Under the pieces are notes generated by a model. The model was not told where the DNA came from, did not search any database, and saw only the letters and a program-made list of their open reading frames with translations. Of a stretch of 64,000 bases of DNA, positions 44,259 to 53,191 are shown piece by piece. Position 1 is the first letter of the stretch. Each line of letters opens with the position of its first letter. The position numbers and the translations under genes are program-made. The stretch is from Filibacter tadaridae (GTDB taxonomy: Bacteria > Bacillota > Bacilli > Bacillales_A > Planococcaceae), in NCBI RefSeq assembly GCF_900609045.1, contig NZ_UXAV01000042.1, positions 124,001-188,000 of the forward strand, in the 5' to 3' direction.

Positions 44259-45025
44259 ATTTTCCTATAAAAGAACGTCTCTACAGACTCAAGACCGTAT
44301 TTGGACGGATTGAAAATTTGCTCTGTACTGCCAACAAAAAGGATTCCTCCTTTTTTTAAAGCTTTTGAAAAGTTTGTATAAATTTGTTCTTTTGCCTCTT
44401 CTGTAAAATAGATCATTACATTCCGACAAACAATCAAATCGAATCCTGAATCATAGTGATTATCCAGTAAATTATGTTGTTTGAATGTTACTGCTCGCTT
44501 CACTTCATCTTTAACCTGATAAAACTGGCTTTCATTGTTGAAATACTTTTTTACAATAGCAGGCGGTACTTCTTTCAATGCTCGTTCGGGATAAAGACCA
44601 ACTTTCGCCCGAGCTAGTACTCCAAGATCCAAATCTGTCGCCAAAACCGAAATATCAGCGAGAGGAATATGCGAAGAAAGCACCATCGTAATCGAATAAG
44701 GCTCTTCTCCCGTTGAACATGCCGCGCTCCAGATTTTCGGTTTCCTATTGTTAGCAAGTAATTTCGGGAATATATTTTTTTCTAGAACGGCCCATCGTTG
44801 TGCATTACGGTAAAATTCCGAGACATTAATCGTCATACGGTCTAGAAACTCTTGAAGCATTTCAGTATTCTTATGTATTGCATTGAAATAATCAGTGAAA
44901 TTACGAAACCCTCTTTTTTCATAAAGCGAGATAAGTCTTCTCTTCATCTGGGCTTCTTTATAAAGCGATAGGTCAATACCTGTTTTTTTCTTTATGTTTT
45001 CGATAAAAGCGACATAATCCGACAA
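44255..45025 (-). CDS. cheR: Chemotaxis receptor methyltransferase CheR
   Basis: A 256-residue SAM-dependent enzyme methylating glutamates of chemoreceptors. The N-terminal helical domain has YKEAQMKRRLISLYEKRG, LDRMTINVSEFYRN follows, SAACSTGEEPYSI is the SAM loop, and LIVCRNVMIYF holds the catalytic region. The frame is open to 45058; GGGGAG lies 8 bases before TTG 45025, and this gives the B. subtilis CheR length exactly. ndk is upstream, aroC downstream, as in B. subtilis. Confidence 0.94.
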   Translation of the reverse strand: MSDYVAFIENIKKKTGIDLSLYKEAQMKRRLISLYEKRGFRNFTDYFNAIHKNTEMLQEFLDRMTINVSEFYRNAQRWAVLEKNIFPKLLANNRKPKIWSAACSTGEEPYSITMVLSSHIPLADISVLATDLDLGVLARAKVGLYPERALKEVPPAIVKKYFNNESQFYQVKDEVKRAVTFKQHNLLDNHYDSGFDLIVCRNVMIYFTEEAKEQIYTNFSKALKKGGILFVGSTEQIFNPSKYGLESVETFFYRKI

Positions 45026-45088
45026 TAGATGCACTCCCCGTTTACTTGTTCTTTCCATTATAGCGGATGGGTGTGTTTATATATATAG

Positions 45089-45121
45089 CAAAAAACAGCC
45101 CTGCGAATAACGCTAGGCTGC
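45089..45121 (-). terminator. Terminator of ndk
   Basis: Minus-strand CAGCC...GGCTG with an inner GCG/CGC pairing, followed by six T; lies 13 bp after the ndk stop. Confidence 0.8.
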
Positions 45122-45133
45122 CTTTCTTCCGAA

Positions 45134-45580
45134 TCAGTTAATCCAGTTGTTCATTGTTTTGTCATAAGAGACAAGTTCGTTTTCATTGAAGAAGAGCCCA
45201 ATTTCACGAACAGCCGATTCTTGAGAATCTGACCCGTGAATAATGTTTTTTCCGACAGTAACTGCGAAGTCACCACGAATTGTTCCAGGTGCAGATTCTT
45301 TCGGGTTTGTTGCACCCATCATAAGGCGTGCAGTAGGAATAACGTTTTCACCTTCCCATACCATTGCAAATACAGGACCTGATGTAATGAATTCTACAAG
45401 TTCTCCGAAGAATGGACGTTCTTTATGTTCACCGTAATGTTGTTCAGCAAGTTCTTGTGTAATATTCATAAGCTTACCGCCTACAAGTTGGTACCCTTTG
45501 CTTTCGAAGCGGTTGACGATTTCCCCAATTAGATTACGTTGGACACCGTCAGGCTTGACCATTAAAAAAGTTCTTTCCAT
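45134..45580 (-). CDS. ndk: Nucleoside diphosphate kinase
   Basis: A 148-residue enzyme passing phosphate between nucleoside tri- and diphosphates. [15 protein letters not shown] starts the fold; the active-site His is in [16 protein letters not shown] (about residue 115). AAGGAG lies 8 bases before ATG 45580; the frame adds only MLI upstream. It has its own promoter and terminator. Confidence 0.97.
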   Translation of the reverse strand: MERTFLMVKPDGVQRNLIGEIVNRFESKGYQLVGGKLMNITQELAEQHYGEHKERPFFGELVEFITSGPVFAMVWEGENVIPTARLMMGATNPKESAPGTIRGDFAVTVGKNIIHGSDSQESAVREIGLFFNENELVSYDKTMNNWIN

Positions 45581-45623
45581 TATTAACACTCCTTCATGTA
45601 TGTATCGGGATTATCCCTGTATA

Positions 45624-45652
45624 ATCGTACCATCAGTTTCATTTTCTTTCAA
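45624..45652 (-). promoter_or_regulatory. Sigma-A promoter of ndk
   Basis: Minus-strand TTGAAA (45652-45647), 17 bp, TACGAT (45629-45624) with an extended TGG in front. Confidence 0.6.
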
Positions 45653-45663
45653 CTAAAAACAGT

Positions 45664-46638
45664 TCAATAATTACGTTTGCTGATGAAGGCGACAATTTGG
45701 GTAAGCGCCCTTTTTGCATCTCCATCCGGCAACGTCTTAATTTCACCCAATGCTTTGCGCAAATATAGATCGCTTACAGCCTGCGCTTTTTGAATAGCTC
45801 CGGAATTTCTTATATAGAGCAGCATTTCATCACGGGTCGATTCACTCAACGTTCCAGCAAACGAATGTTCCATAAACGGTCGGAACTCCGCATCATCTTT
45901 TATGAATAGAATCGGCAATGTCAAATGACCGTTTAATAGATCACTTCCTGCCGGTTTTCCAAGTTCCTCGTCTGTCGATATGATATCGAGTATATCATCT
46001 ACAATTTGGAAAGACATACCTGCGAAATAACCAAAACGACGTAACTTTCTTACGATAGATGGATTAGCTGTTGCTCCAAGAGCACCTAATTCACAGCTGG
46101 AAGACAATAAAAGCGCTGTTTTTCGTTTGATACGCCTCAAATAATCCCGTACCGTCTGATCAGTTTTTCGTTGATGTTCAATCTGTATAATTTCACCTTT
46201 GCAGATTTCAAGCATAGTTTCTGCAAGTAATTGATGAACCGCCGGAATTTCAATTTCACCGATTGATGAAAGCGCACGGGAAAAGATAAAATCGCCAGTA
46301 TACATTGCGATTCGATTATCCCATTTGGCTTTCACTGTTTCAAAACCGCGACGCATATCTGAGTCATCAATGACATCATCATGTACTAGTGACGCCATAT
46401 GGACGAGTTCCAATGAGACGGCTACTTTCGCTACGTCTTCCAGTGCGTAATGGCCAAACTTAGAAGCAAGAATAACAAAAATCGGACGAATCCTTTTACC
46501 GCCGGCCCGAAGAAGGTGAAGCGCTGCCTGTCGGATAATCGGGGATGATGAATCGACAGATCGCTCAAGTTCTTTTTCTATGTATTCCAAGTCCTTCCGG
46601 AAATCGGCGTATATCGACATTAATTTCAATTTCTCCAC
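45664..46638 (-). CDS. hepT: Heptaprenyl diphosphate synthase component II
   Basis: A 324-residue trans-prenyltransferase. The first Asp-rich motif is VHDDVIDDSDMRRG (about residue 84) and the second is IVDDILDI. GGKRIRP binds the diphosphate. With HepS it makes the C35 side chain of menaquinone-7. A GTG at 46638 follows AAGGG by 7 bases; a nearby ATG (MSIYAD) is a possible alternative start. Downstream of menG. Confidence 0.95.
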   Translation of the reverse strand: MEKLKLMSIYADFRKDLEYIEKELERSVDSSSPIIRQAALHLLRAGGKRIRPIFVILASKFGHYALEDVAKVAVSLELVHMASLVHDDVIDDSDMRRGFETVKAKWDNRIAMYTGDFIFSRALSSIGEIEIPAVHQLLAETMLEICKGEIIQIEHQRKTDQTVRDYLRRIKRKTALLLSSSCELGALGATANPSIVRKLRRFGYFAGMSFQIVDDILDIISTDEELGKPAGSDLLNGHLTLPILFIKDDAEFRPFMEHSFAGTLSESTRDEMLLYIRNSGAIQKAQAVSDLYLRKALGEIKTLPDGDAKRALTQIVAFISKRNY

Positions 46639-46662
46639 AATGAAACCCTTCCCCTGCGGTCT

Positions 46663-47361
46663 TTATTGTTTAAACCCTACGTGGCCCGCCGCCGCACCAC
46701 CGCTATATGATTTATATGATACTGCAGCGAACCCTGCTTCAGTAAATAACTGAGCAAGCTGCTTTCTTCCCGGGAAATTGTCTGCAGACTCCTGCAACCA
46801 TGAATATTCCTTGTAACTTTTCGCAAAAAGTTTACCGAACAAAGGCATAATAAACTTGAAGTAAAAACGAAATAATTGTCTATAACCTGGAAGCTCCGGT
46901 TGGGATGTTTCTAGGCAAGCAATCATACCACCTGGTTTTAGAACCCGATTCATCTCTTTCAAGACTGTCCCATAATCAGGCACGTTACGTAAACCGAAAC
47001 CGATTGTTACATAGTCGAATGTATTGTCAGGGAACGGCAATTCCATTGCATTCCCTTGAATTAGATTCAAGTTAGGAATATGGGCTACTTTTTCACGTCC
47101 TGCTTCAAGCATACCTTCGCTAAAATCAAGTCCTGTCACCTTACCACTTGGACCAGCAGACTCAGCTAACGCGATGGTCCAATCCGCAGTTCCGCAACAC
47201 ACATCTAATGCGTGTGCGCCTTCACGAACATTCATGCGAATCATAATATCATCGCGCCATTTCTTATGCTGGTTAAAACTGATTACAGAGTTCATCTTAT
47301 CGTAGTCCACTGAAATTTTTTCAAATACATGATGGACTTTTTGTTCTTTTGATAAAGCCAA
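46663..47361 (-). CDS. menG: Demethylmenaquinone methyltransferase
   Basis: A 232-residue class I SAM methyltransferase (UbiE/MenG). [28 protein letters not shown] opens the family signature; [15 protein letters not shown] is the SAM loop; [25 protein letters not shown] the second signature. It makes the last methylation of menaquinone. It lies between hepS and hepT, the conserved Bacillales hepS-menG-hepT order. Confidence 0.97.
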   Translation of the reverse strand: MALSKEQKVHHVFEKISVDYDKMNSVISFNQHKKWRDDIMIRMNVREGAHALDVCCGTADWTIALAESAGPSGKVTGLDFSEGMLEAGREKVAHIPNLNLIQGNAMELPFPDNTFDYVTIGFGLRNVPDYGTVLKEMNRVLKPGGMIACLETSQPELPGYRQLFRFYFKFIMPLFGKLFAKSYKEYSWLQESADNFPGRKQLAQLFTEAGFAAVSYKSYSGGAAAGHVGFKQ

Positions 47362-47379
47362 AAGGCATACCCCATTTCT

Positions 47380-48114
47380 TCAAATCGGATTTTCGAGAAG
47401 CGGTATTGTCAATTGGCGTATTGCCGATTGTAAAAAAGGCATTAGAAAAGACGCCTCTTCAACCGCCTCCTGTAGTTCTGTTGACAGTATTCTGATAGCC
47501 TGTTGTGCATCGACGTCTTTTAAGTTAGCTCGAAAACCGTCAACCTGCCCCGTCTTATTGAGTTCGGTTGTTGAATGTAACCAAAGAAGTGGTAATGCTG
47601 TATTGACTAATGATGTGTAACGAGAAAAGTCAAACACATTCAGAAATTCTGTAATACAGCCCCCTTCGATTTTGCGTATTGCTTTAATCAGTTTTTCGGG
47701 GCTATCTGGTGCACCTTCATGAAAAATAGTCTTCACTTCGTTAATTTGCCCGATCGTTTGAGATAATGTTCGAATAAAATCAAAATCCGGTATAGATGCA
47801 AGAAGGCGATAGTGGATGCCACTATAATGATCCCCTGAAAGCACAGTCAGCTGCTGTTGCTTATTATCGACTTTGGTTAAATCAATCATGTCATGTGCGT
47901 CAAAAGCTGCATGGACTGCTCCTACAGCGACAGCAGTCGTATTCAACTGTTCCGTCCACTTTTCCCCGTTTAACAGTGGTAATAAGAGGAAAAAAGATTT
48001 TAAAGCGTCAATGGGCGGTTCCCCAACATCTCTTTCCAAAATAGGTTCGCGAAGTGCATATTTCACTTCATTCATATAATTTTCGATATTCATTTTCATT
48101 TGTTTTGTTTCCAT
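47380..48114 (-). CDS. hepS: Heptaprenyl diphosphate synthase component I
   Basis: A 244-residue helical, non-catalytic partner that sets product length for HepT. HAAFDAHDMID, VLSGDHYSGIHYRLLASIPD and KIEGGCITEFLNVF match the HepS family. GGAGAT lies 7 bases before ATG 48114; the frame is open to 48132. Sequence is poorly conserved in this family; position next to menG and hepT makes the call firm. Confidence 0.92.
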   Translation of the reverse strand: METKQMKMNIENYMNEVKYALREPILERDVGEPPIDALKSFFLLLPLLNGEKWTEQLNTTAVAVGAVHAAFDAHDMIDLTKVDNKQQQLTVLSGDHYSGIHYRLLASIPDFDFIRTLSQTIGQINEVKTIFHEGAPDSPEKLIKAIRKIEGGCITEFLNVFDFSRYTSLVNTALPLLWLHSTTELNKTGQVDGFRANLKDVDAQQAIRILSTELQEAVEEASFLMPFLQSAIRQLTIPLLENPI

Positions 48115-48162
48115 CGTCGGATCTCCATTCAAAGACGTCTACGGAAGTGTGTGCCACAAGGG

Positions 48163-48384
48163 TCAGTCTTTCCCCTCGCTTGACACAACACCATATGCGG
48201 TATGAACATCGGCTTTGCCGCGAATTTTCATTGCAGACGTGTGATCTGTGAACTGTGCAATCATGACTTCGCCACAATCGAGCTTTTCCGAGTGATGGAA
48301 TTTTGTGTCATTCCCTCTCGTCAGCCCGATGACGTTCACACCGTCCTCTTTCGCTTGTATGACGATATAATCGGTTTGTGTCAT
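48163..48384 (-). CDS. mtrB: trp RNA-binding attenuation protein TRAP
   Basis: A 73-residue protein that forms an 11-mer ring and, with tryptophan, binds GAG/UAG repeats in trp leaders. It matches remembered TRAP through [34 protein letters not shown] and the Lys/Arg RNA-binding residues in SAMKIRGKA. It sits between folE and hepS, as in B. subtilis. The trp operon it should control is not in its usual place between aroH and hisC. Confidence 0.97.
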   Translation of the reverse strand: MTQTDYIVIQAKEDGVNVIGLTRGNDTKFHHSEKLDCGEVMIAQFTDHTSAMKIRGKADVHTAYGVVSSEGKD

Positions 48385-48418
48385 TTTGTACCTCTCCTGT
48401 CTGTTCGTTTACGTACTA

Positions 48419-48448
48419 ATCATAGCATAGTAAAGCAGTCGCCGGCAA
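48419..48448 (-). promoter_or_regulatory. Promoter in the folE-mtrB gap
   Basis: Minus-strand TTGCCG (48448-48443), 18 bp, TATGAT (48424-48419) preceded by TGC, so also an extended -10. It would give mtrB expression separate from folE. Confidence 0.4.
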
Positions 48449-48453
48449 AGGCT

Positions 48454-49023
48454 TCAGGACATCTTAATGAGAGACAGAATTTCCGACCGCTTCACATCAT
48501 CGTGCTCATATATTCCCCTGGCAACTGCCGTTACAGTTTTTGCACCTGGTTTTTTAATACCACGCATAGTCATACACATATGCTCTGCCTCGATGATAAC
48601 ATATACACCTAGCGGATTAAGCATTTCCATAATTGAATCAGCTACCGTTGAAGTAATCCGCTCTTGTAGTTGAGGCCTTCTGGCAGTTGTTTCAACAGCT
48701 CTTGCCAATTTACTTAAACCGGCCACGACTCCATCACGCGGTATGTAAGCAACATGGGCATGACCGAAAAACGGTACAAGGTGATGCTCGCACATCGAAT
48801 GGAATGCGATATCTTTCACTATCACAACTTCATCATGATTTTCATTAAAAACTGTTTTGAAGTAATCCTTTGGGTCCTTGCCAATGCCTTCAAACATTTC
48901 CGCATACATTTTTGCGACCCTTTTGGGGGTCTCAATTAGCCCTTCACGGTCTGGATCCTCTCCAACTGCTTCAAGAATCATTGTAACGGCCTTCTCTATT
49001 TTTTCGTAATCTATTTTCTCCAT
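48454..49023 (-). CDS. folE: GTP cyclohydrolase I (FolE)
   Basis: A 189-residue enzyme opening GTP for folate synthesis (called mtrA in older Bacillus work). [33 protein letters not shown] with the zinc Cys and His, and [16 protein letters not shown] are the signatures. AAGGGGG lies before ATGATG; ATG 49023 aligns with the B. subtilis start, ATG 49026 is possible. The frame is open to 49071. Confidence 0.97.
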   Translation of the reverse strand: MEKIDYEKIEKAVTMILEAVGEDPDREGLIETPKRVAKMYAEMFEGIGKDPKDYFKTVFNENHDEVVIVKDIAFHSMCEHHLVPFFGHAHVAYIPRDGVVAGLSKLARAVETTARRPQLQERITSTVADSIMEMLNPLGVYVIIEAEHMCMTMRGIKKPGAKTVTAVARGIYEHDDVKRSEILSLIKMS

Positions 49024-49130
49024 CATGAAAACCCCCTTAATTGAAAAGCTATTCAACGAAAATACTAGCACACTCTCCTATTTCCGTACAGTTCTCAAAC
49101 TCCGTCACATAGCAGTTAAGTAGCTGTAAG

Positions 49131-49179
49131 GAAAGAAGCCCATCCTAAGGCTCTGGTTAACAGATCCTGCGGACGGGCT
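49131..49179 (-). terminator. Terminator of hbs
   Basis: Minus-strand AGCCCGTCC pairs with GGATGGGCT, with an inner TCTG/CAGA pairing, followed by TCTTTCC. The tail is weaker than usual. Confidence 0.6.
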
Positions 49180-49195
49180 CCTATGTAAATAATAA

Positions 49196-49468
49196 TTATT
49201 TCACCGCATCTTTAAGCGCCTTACCCGCTTTAAATGCAGGTACTTTGCTTGCCGCGATATCGATTTCTTCCCCTGATTGAGGGTTACGACCTTTACGAGC
49301 AGCACGCTCACGTACTTCGAAGTTTCCGAAACCAATCAATTGTACCTTCTCACCTTCAGCAAGAGTAGATTGGATTGTTTCGAATACAGCTTCAACAGCT
49401 TTTGTTGCATCCTTTTTAGTCAATTCTGCTGATTCAGCTACAGAGTTAATCAATTCTGTTTTATTCAC
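49196..49468 (-). CDS. hbs: DNA-binding protein HU
   Basis: A 90-residue histone-like protein that bends and compacts [30 protein letters not shown] is the helical dimer part, [24 protein letters not shown] the beta arm with the Arg-Lys-rich tip that wraps DNA. GAGGAGG lies 8 bases before GTG 49468, which starts NKTEL as in B. subtilis HBsu; the frame opens three codons earlier at another GTG. A good sigma-A promoter lies 47 bp upstream. Confidence 0.96.
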   Translation of the reverse strand: MNKTELINSVAESAELTKKDATKAVEAVFETIQSTLAEGEKVQLIGFGNFEVRERAARKGRNPQSGEEIDIAASKVPAFKAGKALKDAVK

Positions 49469-49514
49469 ACCATTCACCTCCTCTCAAAGGGGGTGTGTTG
49501 TCATTACTGTAAAA

Positions 49515-49543
49515 AGAGTATCACAAGAAAAACCGCGGTGCAA
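49515..49543 (-). promoter_or_regulatory. Sigma-A promoter of hbs
   Basis: Minus-strand TTGCAC (49543-49538), 17 bp, TACTCT (49520-49515) with TGA directly before it. Confidence 0.6.
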
Positions 49544-49594
49544 CAATATTATTGCCGTATTGCCAAAATCATGCACTTTATTCGTAAAAAGGCG

Positions 49595-49623
49595 AAAAAG
49601 ACCCGTTTTTGACGGATCTTTTT
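49595..49623 (-). terminator. Terminator of spoIVA
   Basis: AAAAAGA-CCG and CGG-TCTTTTT pair around CAAAAA-type loop; T-run on the minus strand just after the spoIVA stop. Confidence 0.8.
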
Positions 49624-49628
49624 GCTAG

Positions 49629-51107
49629 TTAGACGATAAATGTGATCATGCCTTTGTTTCCATCGTTCACCATATGTTCTACAGTTTCACGCAGACGTTT
49701 CCTTGCGTTGGCTGGAACAGAATCTGTTTTGAAACGCATACTTTCTTTTAGAACCTCATGCAGCGGCGTACCAAAAAGCTGTGTTTCCCACAATGCTTCA
49801 CGATCATGTAAAAATGCATTTTTCAATTCTTTCAGGAGATGGTGGCTATGGAATTCCGAGCCGATTAAGGGAGAGAATTCCGCTTCCATATCCACTCGCA
49901 TAATATGAAGTGACGGGGCCGTCGCTTTCATACGTACACCGAAAAAGTTATTTTGCTTGATAAGCTCTGGTGCAGTAGGATTAAAATCTTCAATCGTTGG
50001 AAGCGCAACACCATACCCTTGAGTTTTAGCCATTTCAATTGCTTCCGCATACATATTGTAGGATTTTTTCGCTTTCGCGGACTCTTTAACAAATAACAGC
50101 CAATCCTTTTTCGTCCCTATTTCTTGTTCCATAATTCCTTCACAAATCTCACGGAAAGCCTGTTCTTCCATTTCAATTTTCACGATTGCTTTCCCTTTAC
50201 CCGCATCCACTTCAATTACTTCAGCATGTCGGACATACTTTTCATCCTTTAACCGTTCTGCGAGTTCTTGCACTTTGCGAATCTTGGAAACTTCCAAAAA
50301 TCCTTCGTTAATGACTTTATCAATCCCTGCATTCAATTCATGATCGGCTCCGAGTACATCCATCCAATCTGGCTTCTGTAACTCAATGTCTGATATCGGG
50401 AACTCAAACAATGCCTCTTTTAAGATAAGTTGGATTTCCTGTGCATTTAGCTGATCTGCACTAATCGCAATAACTGGAACACCATACTTTTCGTGTAACT
50501 CTTGCTTTAATGCTACCGTTTTTTCATGCGCAGGCATTTTTGAATTCAGGACAATTACAAATGGTTTGCCGATATCCTCCAACTTGCCGATGATTTCCAC
50601 TTCTGCAACCTCAGCTGCGGCACGAGAAATATTGTTCACTGTTCCATCAGTCGTAACAAGAATCCCTAAAGTAGAATGATCCCGAATGACTTTGTCTGTA
50701 CCAATGCGCGCTGCTTCCTCAAAAGGAACCGGCTCATTATGCCAAGGTGTATGCACATATTTGGGTCCATCCTCATCTTCATACCCTTTCACACCGTCAA
50801 TTACATACCCAACACAATCTGCTAGCCGGATTTGAAACGACAATTCACCATCACCAATTGAAACGGAAGTGCCTTGAGCAGGAACAAACTTCGGTTCAGC
50901 TGTCATGATAATCGGTCCAGGAGAACTTTGTGGAAGTTCGTCCTGTGCCCGCGCGCGGTCTGATACATCCGTCATATTCGGAATTACGACTTCTTCCATG
51001 ACTCTTCTAACAAAAGTTGACTTCCCTACTCGTACCGGGCCGACGACACCAATGTAAATGTCTCCGTCTGTACGTCTTGCCAGGTTTTCATATAATTCTT
51101 CTTTCAT
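49629..51107 (-). CDS. spoIVA: Spore coat morphogenetic ATPase SpoIVA
   Basis: A 492-residue ATPase that polymerises on the forespore surface and is the base of the spore coat. The N-terminal P-loop is GPVRVGKSTFVRR, DRARAQDELPQS follows, and VDCVGYVIDGVKGYEDEDGP is the Walker B/switch area. The C-terminal YGVALPTIEDFNP and EFSPLIGSEFHS regions match the family. Shows the organism is a spore former. Isolated by strong terminators on both sides; a sporulation sigma-E promoter is expected but I could not fix it. Confidence 0.97.
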   Translation of the reverse strand: MKEELYENLARRTDGDIYIGVVGPVRVGKSTFVRRVMEEVVIPNMTDVSDRARAQDELPQSSPGPIIMTAEPKFVPAQGTSVSIGDGELSFQIRLADCVGYVIDGVKGYEDEDGPKYVHTPWHNEPVPFEEAARIGTDKVIRDHSTLGILVTTDGTVNNISRAAAEVAEVEIIGKLEDIGKPFVIVLNSKMPAHEKTVALKQELHEKYGVPVIAISADQLNAQEIQLILKEALFEFPISDIELQKPDWMDVLGADHELNAGIDKVINEGFLEVSKIRKVQELAERLKDEKYVRHAEVIEVDAGKGKAIVKIEMEEQAFREICEGIMEQEIGTKKDWLLFVKESAKAKKSYNMYAEAIEMAKTQGYGVALPTIEDFNPTAPELIKQNNFFGVRMKATAPSLHIMRVDMEAEFSPLIGSEFHSHHLLKELKNAFLHDREALWETQLFGTPLHEVLKESMRFKTDSVPANARKRLRETVEHMVNDGNKGMITFIV

Positions 51108-51151
51108 TCTACCATCGCCCTCCTCTTCTTCGCATATTAGTTTATGTATAG

Positions 51152-51188
51152 AAAAAACGTTTCATGCACAATGCATGAAACGTTTTTT
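51152..51188. terminator. Perfect 17-bp terminator hairpin between yphF and spoIVA
   Basis: AAAAAACGTTTCATGCA and its exact complement close on a 3-base loop. T-runs occur on both strands. It ends yphF transcription and insulates spoIVA. Confidence 0.93.
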
Positions 51189-51909
51189 ATTTGGATTTAT
51201 CCATAAATACAGGTTCGTTCTGATTATTTACAGTATATGGCAGTGAATAGGCAGGTAAAACTGGATAATTATCAGCCAATAGGAAACGGATATCTTCCCC
51301 TTTTTTAACTTTCGGCTTCATTTCTTTCAAAAGCCGGTTAAGTTCAAGAGAATAATCGATATAAAATTTCCCATCACCACCAACAATTAGTGGTAAATGG
51401 GCGTCTGAATAAGGACTTGGTACCGTCACCGCTTTTTCGTAACCCATTTTCTTATAATCAATCGCAAAAACATTTTTTCCGACAGATTCTTTAAACGGCA
51501 CATAGCCATTGATGTTTTTTCTTAAATTTAATTCACGGATTCGTTCTGCAACACGGAGGTCAACCAATTTCACAGTCGGATTTTCTTCCACTTCCGTTAG
51601 TACATATTGATAAATCCCTCCATTTTCATAAGCATTCACGGGAATTTTTTCAATATAAGCAGGAACAATTTTCGAAAACTCAATAGGATATTTTATGTAG
51701 ATATCCGTTGACAGATCTCTCGTTTTAATCGGCAATAAACCATTCGTACTTTTTTGGTACGAATTAACAGCCTTTTGTATCGAGTCCAATTGTTCCGGAT
51801 AGGGTGTTTCCAGTTTCACTTTTTCATCTGTTGGATACATACAACCCGTTAAAAGTAATGTGACAATGAAAATCGGGATTAAACTCAACTTTTTCAGTGA
51901 TATTTTCAT
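51187..51909 (-). CDS. yphF: YphF-like lipoprotein
   Basis: A 240-residue secreted lipoprotein. A short basic end, a hydrophobic helix and the lipobox LLTGC (Cys about residue 23) give membrane anchoring. The rest is a soluble domain without a recognised motif (INGYVPFKESVGKNVFAIDYKKMGYEK in the middle). ATGATG follows GGAGGGG; the second ATG at 51909 is best spaced and overlaps the yphE stop. Corresponds by place and size to B. subtilis yphF; function unknown. Confidence 0.82.
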   Translation of the reverse strand: MKISLKKLSLIPIFIVTLLLTGCMYPTDEKVKLETPYPEQLDSIQKAVNSYQKSTNGLLPIKTRDLSTDIYIKYPIEFSKIVPAYIEKIPVNAYENGGIYQYVLTEVEENPTVKLVDLRVAERIRELNLRKNINGYVPFKESVGKNVFAIDYKKMGYEKAVTVPSPYSDAHLPLIVGGDGKFYIDYSLELNRLLKEMKPKVKKGEDIRFLLADNYPVLPAYSLPYTVNNQNEPVFMDKSK

Positions 51910-52112
51910 CATGCCCCTCCAGTCGGTCCGTTAAAGACTAGATAGACCATAGCGAGAAAAGAGAACGTTAATAGAAAATAGGCGACAACTGCGAAAAAGA
52001 TTTTAAAAAAGCGGTTTTTCAATTTATATCTACTTGCATAAATAAGACCCATGGAAATAACCATGAAACCCATGGCATAAAAAGACAGCCACATTTTATC
52101 CATTGAGGACAC
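51909..52112 (-). CDS. yphE: Small membrane protein YphE (DUF2768)
   Basis: A 67-residue protein with two membrane helices (LSFYAMGFMVISMGLIYAS and IFFAVVAYFLLTFSFLAMVYLVF). GTG 52112 follows GGAGG by 8 bases. It lies between gpsA and yphF as in B. subtilis, where yphE is the same size. Function unknown; coupling to yphF by overlapping stop/start suggests joint use. Confidence 0.82.
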   Translation of the reverse strand: MSSMDKMWLSFYAMGFMVISMGLIYASRYKLKNRFFKIFFAVVAYFLLTFSFLAMVYLVFNGPTGGA

Positions 52113-52141
52113 TGAAAAGTCCTCCTTTCCGTTAGTTAAAC

Positions 52142-53164
52142 TTATTTGTAACCAAAAAGATCTTCTACTTCTTGTTTTTTCATCCGGCTCATCAGCTGAT
52201 CAACCGCTTCTTTAGGTGGTACATCCTCAAACAAAACCGAATAGAGAGACTCCGTAAGGGGCATGGACACATCATAGAGCGCCGCAAGTTGATGGGCAGC
52301 CTTTGCAGTTCTAACCCCTTCAATGACCATTCCCATGCCTGATACGACCTCTTCGAGAGTATTCCCCTTACCAAGCATATTGCCCGCCTTCCAGTTGCGC
52401 GAGTGAACACTCGTACAAGTTACGATTAAATCGCCAAGACCCGTTAAACCTGAAAATGTCAGTGGATTAGCTCCCATCTTCACACCAAGTCTTGAAATCT
52501 CAGCCAAGCCACGTGTAATAAGTGCAGCTTTTGCATTATCCCCATAGCCTAGACCATCTGAGATTCCCGCAGCAAGTGCAATAACGTTTTTTAGTGCTGC
52601 ACCAATTTCAACACCGACTAGGTCATCATTCGTATAAACGCGAAAATAATTGTTCATGAAAAGATCTTGCACCTCTTCTGCTGCATCAATATCAGCAGAG
52701 GCTGCAGTCACAGTTGTCGGATGACGCTGTACGACTTCCTCTGCGTGACTTGGCCCAGAAAGCGCAACGATTGCCTTCATTTTTGAAGGAGGTAATTCCT
52801 CTGCAATCATTTCTGAAATACGTTTCAACGAATCGGGTTCAATCCCTTTAGAAACGTGGACAATTAATTTCTTGCTGATGTCCATTTTATTTAAATCAAC
52901 ACAAATTCCACGTATCCCTTTCGTCGGAACTGCAATAATGACAATTTCACCATGCATGGCGGCAACGGACAAGTCTGACGTTGCATTCAAGTTTCCAGGC
53001 AACGCAATATTTGGTAGATACGATTGATTTGAATGTTGTTGATTAATCTCTGCAGATTGTTCGGAACGTCTTGCCCATAACAAACAATCATGGCCGTTTT
53101 CTGCTAGTACGAAGGCGATGGCTGTTCCCCAGCTTCCAGCACCAATGACTGACACTTTCTTCAA
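52142..53164 (-). CDS. gpsA: Glycerol-3-phosphate dehydrogenase [NAD(P)+]
   Basis: A 340-residue enzyme making glycerol 3-phosphate for phospholipids. The dinucleotide loop is [21 protein letters not shown], the catalytic Lys lies in [45 protein letters not shown], and [13 protein letters not shown] is a family motif. With plsC (3 kb away) it serves lipid synthesis. 27 bp after der. Confidence 0.97.
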   Translation of the reverse strand: MKKVSVIGAGSWGTAIAFVLAENGHDCLLWARRSEQSAEINQQHSNQSYLPNIALPGNLNATSDLSVAAMHGEIVIIAVPTKGIRGICVDLNKMDISKKLIVHVSKGIEPDSLKRISEMIAEELPPSKMKAIVALSGPSHAEEVVQRHPTTVTAASADIDAAEEVQDLFMNNYFRVYTNDDLVGVEIGAALKNVIALAAGISDGLGYGDNAKAALITRGLAEISRLGVKMGANPLTFSGLTGLGDLIVTCTSVHSRNWKAGNMLGKGNTLEEVVSGMGMVIEGVRTAKAAHQLAALYDVSMPLTESLYSVLFEDVPPKEAVDQLMSRMKKQEVEDLFGYK

Positions 53165-53191
53165 TGAAATCCATCCTTTCTACGACGGTGA

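Noticed and set aside
48202..48612. Plus-strand frame of 136 codons across mtrB and folE
   Set aside because: Antisense to two well-known genes, and its codons carry no family signature.
51107..51152. Sigma-K type -10 (CATAAACTA) upstream of spoIVA
   Set aside because: The matching -35 AC is only about 12 bases away rather than about 17. spoIVA is a sigma-E gene in B. subtilis, so no sigma-K site is called.
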